Below, one piece after another: positions 55,356-64,000 of a stretch of 64,000 bases of DNA; position 1 is the first letter of the stretch; each line of letters starts with the position of its first letter. The stretch spans positions 34,256,459 to 34,320,458 of the forward strand of contig NC_049979.1 in the NCBI RefSeq assembly GCF_000003815.2. The letters are read 5' to 3'. Source of the DNA: Branchiostoma floridae. Taxonomy: Eukaryota; Chordata; Leptocardii; Amphioxiformes; Branchiostomatidae. The notes beneath the pieces were generated by a model. It was not told the origin of the DNA and ran no database searches. It was given only the letters and a program-made list of their open reading frames with translations. Both the position numbers and the translations under genes were made by a program.

Positions 55356-58300
55356 GCACCGGGTAGGGTGATGACTTAATGTCCCGATTGTAGGCTAGGC
55401 TTCAAGTTCCGGCCTGGCACACTTGGTATCTTTGGAAAGGTCCCTTAGTAAGGAATGGAAAGGTGAAAACCGCAAAATCTTCGGATACTTCCTTCTCGAG
55501 ATATTCTCCAGCATATGGGCCCTGTTTAGGCGCAACCGCAAGCTCCTTAATTGAAACCCGGCACCGGGTAGGGTGATGACTTAATGTCGCGATTGTAGGT
55601 TAGGCTTCAAGTTCCGGCCTGGCACACTTGGTATCTTTGGAAAGGTCCCTTAGTAAGGAATGGAAAGGTGAAAACCGCAAAATCTTCGGATACTTCCTTC
55701 TCGAGATATTCTCCAGCATATGGACCCTGTTTGGGCGCAACGCAAGCTCCTTTACTGAGACCCGGCCTGTCACGGCACCGGGTAGGGGGATGACTTAATG
55801 TCGCGATTGTAGGCTAGGCTTTAAGTTCCGGCCTGGCACACTTGGTATCTTTGGAAAGGTCCCTTAGTAAGGAATGGAAAGGTGAAAACCGCAAAATCTT
55901 CTGATACTTTCTTCTCGAGATATTCTCCAGCATATGGACCCTGTTTAGGCGCAACCGCAAGCTCCTTTATTGAGATCCGGCACCGGGTAGGGTGATGACT
56001 TAATGTCGCGATTGTAGCTTAGGCTTCAAGTTCCGGCCTGGCACACTTGATATCTTTGGAAAGGTCCCTTAGTAAGGAATGGAAAGGTGAAAACCGCAAA
56101 ATCTTCGGATACTTCCTTCTCGAGATATTCTCCAGCATATGGACCCTGTTTAGGCGCAACCGCAAGCTCCTTTATTGAGATCCGGCACCGGGTAGGGTGA
56201 TGACTTAATGTCGCGATTGTAGGTTAGGCTTCAAGTTCCGGCCTGGCACACTTGGTATCTTTGGAAAGGTCCCTTAGTAAGGAATGGAAAGGTGAGAACC
56301 GGTGAATCTTCGGATACTTCCTTCTCGAGATATTCTCCAGCATATGGACCCTGTTTAGGCGCAACCGCAAGCTCCTTTATTGAAACCCGGCACCGGGTAG
56401 GGTGATGACTTAATGTCGCGATTGTAGGTTAGGCTTCAAGTTCCGGCCTGGCACACTTGGTATCTTTGGAAAGGTCCCTTAGTAAGGAATGGAAAGGTGA
56501 AAACTGCAAAATCTTCGGATACTTCCTTCTCGAGATATTCTCCAGCATATGGACCCTGTTTGGGCGCAACCGCAAGCTCCTTTACTGAGACCCGGCCTGT
56601 CACGGCACCGGGTAGGGGGATGACTTAATGTCGCGATTGTAGGCTAGGCTTTAAGTTCCGGCCTGGCACACTTGGTATCTTTGGAAAGGTCCCTTAGTAA
56701 GGAATGGAAAGGTGAAAACCGCAAAATCGTCTGATACTTTCTTCTCGAGATATTCTCCAGCATATGGACCCTGTTTAGGCGCAACCGCAAGCTCCTTTAT
56801 TGAGATCCGGCACCGGGTAGGGTGATGACTTAATGTCGCGATTGTAGCTTAGGCTTCAAGTTCCGGCCTGGCACACTTGATATCTTTGGAAAGGTCCCTT
56901 AGTAAGGAATGGAAAGGTGAAAACCGCAAAATCTTCGGATACTTCCTTCTCGAGATATTTTCCAGCATATGGGTCCTGTTTAGGCGCAACCGCTAGCTTC
57001 TTTATTGAGACCCGGCCTGTCAAGGCACCGGGTAGGGTGATGACTTAATGTCGCGATTGTAGGCTAGGCTTCAAGTTCCGGCCTGGCACACTTGGTATCT
57101 TTGGAAAGGTCCCTTAGTAAGGAATGGAAAGGTGAATACCGCAAAATCTTCGGATACTTCCTTCTCGAGATATTCTCCAGCATATGGGTCCTGTTTAGGC
57201 GCAACCGCAAGCTCCTTTATTGAGACCCGGCACCGGGTAGGGTTATGACTTAATGTCGCGATTGTAGGTTAGGCTTCAAGTTCCGGCCTAGCACACTTGG
57301 TATCTTTGGAAAGGTCCCTTAGTAAGGAATGGAAAGGTGAAAACCGCAAAATCTTCGGATACTTCCTTCTCGAGATATTCTCCAGCATATGGACCCTGTT
57401 TGCTAGTTCCTTTACTGAGACCCGGCCTGTCACGGCACCGGGTAGGGGGATGACTTAATGTCGCGATTGTAGGCTAGGCTTCAAGTTCCGGCCTGGCACA
57501 CTTGGTATCTTTGGAAAGGTCCCTTAGTAAGGAATGGAAAGGTGAAAACCGCAAAATCTTCGGATACTTTCTTCTCGAGATATTCTCCAGCATATGGACC
57601 CTGTTTAGGCGCAACCGCAAGCTCATTTATTGAGACCCGGCACCGGGTAGGGTGATGACTTAATGTCGCGATTGTAGGTTAGGCTTCAAGTTCCGGCCTG
57701 GCACACTTGGTATCTTTGGAAAGGTCCCTTAGTAAGGAATGGAAAGGTGAAAACCGCAAAATCTTCGGATACTTCCTTCTCGAGATATTCTCCAGCATAT
57801 GGACCCTGTTTGGGCGCAACCGCTAGCTCCTTTACTGAGACCCGGCCTGTCACGGCACCGGGTAGGGGGATGACTTAATGTCGCGAGAGTAGGCTAGGCT
57901 TTAAGTTCCGGCCTGGCACACTTGGTATCTTTGGAAAGGTCCCTTAGTAAGGAATGGAAAGGTGAAAACCGCAAAATCTTCGGATACTTCCATCTCGAGA
58001 TATTCTCCAGCATATGGACCCTGTTTAGGCGCAACCGCTAGCTCCTTTATTGAGATCCGGCACCGGGTAGGGTGATGACTTAATGTCGCGATTGTAGCTT
58101 AGGCTTCAAGCTCCGGCCAGGCACACTTGATATCTTTGGAAAGGTCCTTTAATAAGGAATGGAAAGGTGAAAACCGCAAAATCTTCGGATACTTCCTTCT
58201 CGAGATATTCTCCAGCATATGGACCCTGTTTGGGCGCAACCGCAAGCTCCTTTACTGAGACCCGGCCTGTCACGGCACCGGGTAGGGGGATGACTTAATG

Positions 58301-58875
58301 TCGCGATTGTAGGCTAGGCTTTAAGTTCCGGCCTGGCACACTTGGTATCTTTGGAAAGGTCCCTTAGTAAGGAATGGAAAGGTGAAAACCGCAAAATCTT
58401 CGGATACTTCCTTCTCGAGATATTCTCCAGCATATGGGCCCTGTTTAGGCGCAACCGCAAGCTCCTTTATTGAAACCCGGCACCGGGTAGGGTGATGACT
58501 TAATGTCGCGATTGTAGGTTAGGCTTCAAATTCCGGCCTGGCACACTTGGTATCTTTGGAAAGGTCCCTTAGTAAGGAATGGAAAGGTGAAAACCGCAAA
58601 ATCTTCGGATACTTCCTTCTCGAGATATTCTCCAGCATATGGGCCCTGTTTAGGCGCAACCGCAAGCTCCTTTATTAAGACCCGGCACCGGGTAGGGTGA
58701 TGACTTAATGTCGCGATTGTAGCTTAGCCTTCAAGTTCCGGCCTGGCACACTTGATATCTTTGGAAAGGTCCCACTTAGAAAGGAATGGAAAGGTGAAAA
58801 CCCAAATCTGTGACCCCCCTGATGCACTTTACGGCTGCACTGCCGTCTTTCCCGTTTTCTGGGGTCCCTTTTTTT

Positions 58876-59684
58876 NNNNNNNNNNNNNNNNNNNNNNNNN
58901 NNNNNNNNNNNNNNNNNNNNNNNNNNNNNNNNNNNNNNNNNNNNNNNNNNNNNNNNNNNNNNNNNNNNNNNNNNNNNNNNNNNNNNNNNNNNNNNNNNNN
59001 NNNNNNNNNNNNNNNNNNNNNNNNNNNNNNNNNNNNNNNNNNNNNNNNNNNNNNNNNNNNNNNNNNNNNNNNNNNNNNNNNNNNNNNNNNNNNNNNNNNN
59101 NNNNNNNNNNNNNNNNNNNNNNNNNNNNNNNNNNNNNNNNNNNNNNNNNNNNNNNNNNNNNNNNNNNNNNNNNNNNNNNNNNNNNNNNNNNNNNNNNNNN
59201 NNNNNNNNNNNNNNNNNNNNNNNNNNNNNNNNNNNNNNNNNNNNNNNNNNNNNNNNNNNNNNNNNNNNNNNNNNNNNNNNNNNNNNNNNNNNNNNNNNNN
59301 NNNNNNNNNNNNNNNNNNNNNNNNNNNNNNNNNNNNNNNNNNNNNNNNNNNNNNNNNNNNNNNNNNNNNNNNNNNNNNNNNNNNNNNNNNNNNNNNNNNN
59401 NNNNNNNNNNNNNNNNNNNNNNNNNNNNNNNNNNNNNNNNNNNNNNNNNNNNNNNNNNNNNNNNNNNNNNNNNNNNNNNNNNNNNNNNNNNNNNNNNNNN
59501 NNNNNNNNNNNNNNNNNNNNNNNNNNNNNNNNNNNNNNNNNNNNNNNNNNNNNNNNNNNNNNNNNNNNNNNNNNNNNNNNNNNNNNNNNNNNNNNNNNNN
59601 NNNNNNNNNNNNNNNNNNNNNNNNNNNNNNNNNNNNNNNNNNNNNNNNNNNNNNNNNNNNNNNNNNNNNNNNNNNNNNNNNNNN
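58876..59684. other. Assembly gap (809 N) at the right edge of the satellite
   Basis: The largest gap in the window. The satellite breaks off at about 58800, before the gap. Sequence on the right is unrelated to it. Confidence 0.95.
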
Positions 59685-59818
59685 ATATATGTGGAACCCG
59701 TCTCTTCTTGAACTTTCAAACGAGTTCTTCCAAACTCCTCCAATGTATTGAAGGAAACTTTGGGATTTCTGACATGGCAACTAGTTGCCGGCTGTGGCCG
59801 GCGGCTCCGGGTCTTCAT
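59685..59818 (-). CDS. Possible first coding exon of a minus-strand gene, cut by the gap
   Basis: An ATG at 59818 (G at -3) opens a minus-strand frame, MKTRSRRPQPATSCHVRNPK, then VSFNTLEEFGRTRLKVQEET and GSTY, before entering the 809-N gap. The N-terminus is basic, with no signal peptide. The DNA just upstream (59819-60060) is CpG-rich with several promoter-like words, unlike the neighbourhood. No family is recognised and no splice site is seen, so this rests on context and frame only. Confidence 0.33.
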
Positions 59819-60060
59819 TGCCAGCCATCACGTGACGTTACGTCATTCCCAGGGTGTTATTAACCCTTAACCCCGTCGTTGCGTCACTTCCGGTGAACAT
59901 GAAATCCCGGATAGGATCTATCCGCCACCCCATCTTACCAACTTTCGGCCGCAAGGCATTGTGGTTGCGTATTGCCGTTTGACCCCTGACCTCCTCCGCC
60001 CCGCAAACGCGAAGTCACTCCAGATCCAGATCCCAGCGCCGCTAAGCTAAGCCGAAGCTA
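59819..60060 (-). promoter_or_regulatory. CpG-rich promoter-like region
   Basis: Contains an E-box (cacgtg) overlapping CRE-like words ('gtgacgttacgtcatt', about 59831-59846), an ETS-type 'cacttccggtg' at about 59885, a second 'aactttcggccgc' and many CpGs in about 240 bp. No TATA box is seen in either direction. It would fit a housekeeping promoter for the minus-strand frame starting at 59818. Confidence 0.35.
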
Positions 60061-60111
60061 ATTACTCATTAAAAATGTCGTTACAGCATTTATCAGCGTT
60101 TATTGTACAAC

Positions 60112-60174
60112 GGGGGCCCCGCGGGGTACCCCGCGGGGCACCCCGCGGGGTACCCCGTGACCCCGCGGGGCCCC
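60112..60174. repeat. GC-rich near-perfect palindrome (~63 bp)
   Basis: Built from repeats of CCCCGCGGGG joined by TAC, CAC or GTGAC; the two halves are reverse complements with few mismatches. Nearly 100% G+C in an AT-rich setting. It yields Gly/Pro/Arg-rich open frames on both strands that are not credible genes. Confidence 0.85.
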
Positions 60175-60893
60175 GGTTTTTACAGGAACCCATCATTCCA
60201 TGCAACTGCACAAAATACATTATTCGATCAATGAAATTAATTACAATCACCAAATTTTCTAAAAGTAAAACCAGTACTGAGAGCAGAGATCTCATTATAA
60301 AACAACCTACAACCATCACAGTACAACATTTCTACCATAGATATGTAATACATGCTAAAATCAACAGTTATGTACAGCTAAACTAAAAAAAGTGTCACTT
60401 CCAAAATATCATGTTTTCATACAGCCCCCCTCCCCATACTAGTCGCAACATCCAACGGCGTACAACTTTCACTAAAGTCACTATTATGTGATCGTGTACT
60501 TAAGTATCTTACTTTGCGAGATTTCGCCGAAAGAAGGTTGCTGCAAAGGACGAAAAACCGCACAAATATCCAGAAAAGTGTGAGCTGTGTTTTCAGATCG
60601 CGCGCGCTTCGGGCAGAACAACACACAATACCGTGTCGTCATCAAAACAGGTGCACAGAGGAACAAGCTTTAGATTGACTGCAGTATCGCTACAAGATGC
60701 CAGAGGCCGCTCGTGCATGGTACCAGCACGCACAGTTGATTTCGTCGCCTCTGAAACGGCGTTAGTTAGAACGCGTGGGTTTGCTTAATAGAATTTTCTT
60801 CGACTTCATACGTAATATCTGTGAACGAGCGTTACTTCTATCACTTGAATTGCATGATAAAACCGATTGACAAACAGTAAAAAGCCATTTGAG

Positions 60894-61289
60894 TACAGTC
60901 ACACCTGCCCAAGACGACCCGGGGGACCGGGCAATAGGGGTCGATTCGGTCAGGTGGTCGGTTAGAAGAGTATCGACTCACAACATGCCCGATGCATAGT
61001 TTAAATGGTTTCCGTTGTGTTTAATGGCAAATAGCCAGCACACGCACGTGCATCCGCCGGCCATCTTTATTTTGAAAACAACATCGTAATGGTAGTCAAA
61101 ATTCGACGCAAACTGGCCGAAATTGGCACAAAATCGCGTTAGTCATCATTAAAAATCGATGACACCTCAAGATATGAAAATGACTCGGTCGTTCGGTCGT
61201 TATTGACAGGGATTTGGTCCCAACTTTTGGCGGTCGCTGTCGTAATGGCCATGGCAGCTAGGTGGTCGCTTGGGCAGGTTTGACTGTAC
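60894..61289. mobile_element. TACAGTC TIR element, uninterrupted copy
   Basis: Left end 'tacagtcacacctgcccaag' and right end 'gggcaggtttgactgta' enclose about 396 bp homologous to the flanks of the 25035-26750 copy. It serves as the pre-insertion allele for the hairpin-array element: the single 'acatcgtaatg' at 61081-61091 corresponds to the duplicated 'acattgtaatg' there. Confidence 0.82.
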
Positions 61290-61413
61290 TTAGAATTACT
61301 TCGTTACTTTTCTACAAGGCTTTGAAACTATTAGATTACTTCGTTACTTTTCTACAAGGCTTTGAAACTATTGGATTCAAGATCAGTCAATTAATCCTAG
61401 GAGACCAGGCTAA

Positions 61414-62958
61414 AGGTGGGTTCACACATGCGTATATATTCAAGTGCGCGTGAGTTCCGCGTGAAATTTTGTCAATACGCGGCCGAACGCCCAACATTTG
61501 GAATTTTTTTGGAATAAATTAAATTGTACGTCGAGCCCATCTGGCGTTTGAATTACGACTTCAGCGTTTTCATTTCGCATGAGATGCGTATGATTGCAAC
61601 TGAAATGCGCAACAAAAGTTTCCGTACTGCGAATAGATTCGTATGGGGTACGTATGTTGGGCGTTTTCCGGACGCACACAACGTCTACCGACCGCATGCC
61701 TGACGCACCTGGTGCTAACTGCATTCCAAACGCATTTCAGGTTTGTCAGAGTAACAGTTTGTGTTACATATACTTTTGTTTGCGAGCATTGCCAATAGAG
61801 TATTTTTGTTAGAGGAACCCTTTGTACTACGTATGCCTTTGTTTACAGGCAGTGCAAGTAGAACATTGACAAGTAAACAGTGAAGAGTTTTTTTTAATTC
61901 ATTTGAGAAGCAGTAAAGCAGTGACACTGTGTTTTTACAGAAATGTGGGCCATCATTTACCTTAAGAAATCATGTGCACTGTTAGGATTGTGTTTGTTTT
62001 CACTTTGTCCTTAATGATTTCCCCTATCATCTTAGTACTTCAACTACTATAAAAGTCACACTCATACACACCACAAAACGTATTCAAGATCTTTATCAAA
62101 CGCGTAAATTAAACAATTATGAAACCTTACGCCCTCTTTCAAAGTTGTAATATGGCTCTATATTGCACCTTTATATCATGTGGTTCTACACACAAAAAAG
62201 TGCCATTATCAGCAAATTAAGTCAAATATCTGTTACACAAAATGGCACAAGTGTCACACAAATTGACCCAGTGCTTGAGCAGGTCCCTCTACATCTTCCC
62301 GTCCCTAGAGGCTCTGTTGGGACCAGTTACATTCATGGTGTCCTGCAAGTTGTGACCATCTTTCTATTCCCCCGGTACAAATTCGTCGGTCCTGGCCTGG
62401 ATCTGCCATCTTGAGATGATTTTTTTTTGTCTGGACTCAGATGCACTTTCGTATTTATTCCAACATGATCTGGAGTGTGCGTCGATCACGCTATCAGGAC
62501 GCGTAGTATGCGCAAAGCGATTGCAGAACGCACGGTACTAAATCGTGATCTATGTGTGCATTCGTTATACGGTCGCTCATGGTGCGTTGTGTCTGCGCTG
62601 TAAGAACGCTATGTACTCGCAATACCGCGATATCCGCGTATTACTGCGTATAAAGCGCAAACATGTAGCGTCTTCATAGCGCAATCGACCGACGTGGGAC
62701 CACTGTATTGCGCATCCATAACGTTTTGGGCACCAAACTGCGTACGAATGATAGTTTTGTGCATGTCCAAAACTATCAGGCGAACTGGGCGTACATTTTC
62801 GTTTGCCTGCGTTCGTGAAACTTTCTAAAAACGATTCAGATGCGATAGAGGTGCGACTTGTGCGTGCGGCCGCGTATTGAAGAAATTAGTCAAAATGTCG
62901 AAAAATGTCAAAACGGAACTCATGCGGCATGAAAATATACGCAGGTGTAAACCCACCT
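61414..62958. mobile_element. PIF/Harbinger-like non-autonomous element (1.5 kb)
   Basis: The termini are inverted repeats of about 45 bp: 'aggtgggttcacacatgcgt' on the left and the reverse complement of 'acgcaggtgtaaacccacct' on the right. Flanks are TAA (61411-61413) and TTA (62959-62961), close to the 3-bp TWA duplications of PIF/Harbinger elements. Both subterminal regions, especially 62460-62900, are dense in short 'tgcgta'/'acgca' words. No transposase frame is recognisable. The same position in the other copy of the duplication (26872-26878) lacks the element. Confidence 0.7.
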
Positions 62959-63005
62959 TTACGTTCTGTGTGCGTGTGCGTGCCTGACATTAAACACCTC
63001 GCTTA

Positions 63006-64000
63006 AGGTGGGTTTACACCTGCGTATATTTTCAAGTGCGCGTGAGTTCCGCATGAAATTTTGTCAATACGCGGCCGAACGCCCAACATTTGGAATTTTT
63101 TTGGAATAAATTAAATTGTACGTCGAGCCCATCTGGCGTTTGAATTACGACTTCAGCGTTTTCATTTCGCATGAGATGCGTATGATTGCAACTGAAATGC
63201 GCAACAAAAGTTTCCGTACTGCGAATAGATTCGTATGGGGTACGTATGTTGGGCGTTTTCCGGACGCACACAACGTCTACCGACCGCATGCCTGACGCAC
63301 CTGGTGCTAACTGCATTCCAAACGCATTTCAGGTGTGTCAGAGGAACAGTTTGTGTTACATATACTTTTGTTTGCGAGCATTGCCAATAGAGTATTTTTG
63401 TTAGAGGAACCCTTTGTACTACGTATGCCTTTGTTTACAGGCAGTGCAAGTAGAACATTGACAAGTAAACAGTGAAGAGTTTTTTTTTTATTCATTTGCG
63501 AAGCAGTAAAGCAGTGACACTGTGCTTTTACAGAAATGTGGGCCATCATTTACCTTAAGAAATTATGTGCACTGTTAAGATTGTGTTTGTTTTCACTTTG
63601 TCCTTAATGATTTCCCCTATCATCTTAGTATTTCAACTACTATAAAAATCACACTCATACACACCACAAAACGTATTCAAGATCTTTATCAAACACGTCA
63701 AATATCTGTTACACAAAATGGCACGTGTGTCACACAAATTGACCCAGTGCTTGAGCAGGTTCCTCTACATCTTCCCGTCCCTGGAGGCTCTGTTGGGACC
63801 AGTGTCCTGCATTCATGGTGTCCTGCAAGTTGTGACCATCTCTCCATATGGCCATGCCCCCGGTACAAATTCGTAAGTCCTGGCCTGGATCTGACATCAT
63901 AAACCGGAAGATTCCAAAAAATCCCTATCGACCAGAGGGTTTGTCCATTCTCTCCAGAGTTAATAGAAGACGAATATCACTTTATGGTTGTATGTCCCAA
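63006..64000. mobile_element. Second Harbinger-like element, truncated by the window end
   Basis: Begins 'aggtgggtttacacctgcgt' after TTA (63003-63005) and is nearly identical to 61414-62400, apart from a ~30-bp deletion near 63695 and small indels. It diverges from the first copy after about 63893. Its right terminus is not in the window. Confidence 0.7.

Larger units (their letters stand above)
29535..58800. repeat. Satellite array, alternating ~205/~215-bp monomers (420-bp dimer)
   Basis: About 29 kb, roughly 140 monomers counting gaps, each containing 'tatctttggaaaggtccctt', 'ttccttctcgagatattc' and 'gacttaatgtcgcgattgta'. Two types alternate. The short type reads 'gacccggcaccgggtagggt' with 'aggttaggcttcaag'. 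The long type has a 10-bp insertion, 'cctgtcacgg', before the same 'caccggg', and 'aggctaggctttaag'. In regular stretches (for example 31681, 32101, 32521, 32941, 33361) the same position recurs exactly every 420 bp. Divergence between units is low. As 420 is divisible by three, matching open frames recur on the minus strand; they are artefacts. Monomers at both edges are more diverged, as expected for array ends. Confidence 0.97.
60265..63005 (+). repeat. Segmental duplication, copy 2 (right of satellite)
   Basis: Matches 24470-26935 after removing the Harbinger-like insertion at 61414-62958. Relative to copy 1 it lacks the 1.3-kb hairpin-array insertion and has about 53 extra bases near 60748. 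Order and orientation are the same as copy 1. Confidence 0.8.

Noticed and set aside
60075-60386. Gly/Pro/Arg-rich open frame on both strands
   Set aside because: Produced by the GC palindrome; no motif beyond the repeat and open on both strands for the same reason.
61440-61724. 94-residue minus-strand frame identical in the two Harbinger-like elements
   Set aside because: It overlaps the terminal inverted repeat and the copies are nearly identical as DNA, so identity is no evidence of coding; no transposase motifs.

Overview
This looks like draft nuclear DNA from a marine invertebrate, probably a deuterostome. Amphioxus is my best guess, from the repeat style and an animal FAS-like polyketide synthase, but nothing here proves it. 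Evidence for a metazoan: GT-AG introns, tRNA-derived SINEs, a LINE tail, many short terminal-inverted-repeat elements, a histone-type mRNA 3' end, and runs of N marking assembly gaps.

Layout. 1-6156 is intergenic or intronic DNA full of repeats: SINE copies, a GT microsatellite, a degenerate repeat family, octamer-bearing hairpins and nested elements ending in TTCGCC/GGCGAA. 6157-16760 holds one giant plus-strand gene, a type I polyketide synthase fused to NRPS-like and signalling domains. The readable order is KS - AT (core lost in a gap) - DH - structural KR - degenerate ER - KR - ACP - type-II-like thioesterase - condensation domain - decayed, truncated adenylation domain - PH domain - acidic tail ending in -THL. 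The KS N-terminus is not in the window, and the exon just before the gap carries a one-base frameshift. 16761-24470 is mostly non-coding, with a fold-back element, a small TIR element, a candidate two-exon small gene (20054-20431) and a block of short palindromic repeats (21.6-22.7 kb).

24.5-26.9 kb and 60.3-63.0 kb are two copies of one duplicated segment that flank the satellite. Inside the first copy a TIR element has taken up a 1.3-kb insertion made of two arrays of short hairpins around a small ORF. That ORF ends in a perfect histone-type stem-loop followed by a U7-like downstream element. The second copy gives the empty site. A truncated LINE tail lies at 28.4-28.9 kb on the minus strand.

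29.5-58.8 kb is a nearly pure satellite of alternating ~205- and ~215-bp monomers (a 420-bp dimer), with block duplications many kilobases apart and several gaps. After an 809-N gap there is a CpG-rich stretch with a possible minus-strand first exon, a GC-rich palindrome, the second copy of the duplicated segment, and two copies of a PIF/Harbinger-like element running to the window end.

The only well-supported protein-coding gene is the PKS hybrid. Its intact DH, KR, ACP, TE and C active sites suggest a functional enzyme. The dead ER, dead A and added PH domain suggest it no longer works as a standard PKS-NRPS.
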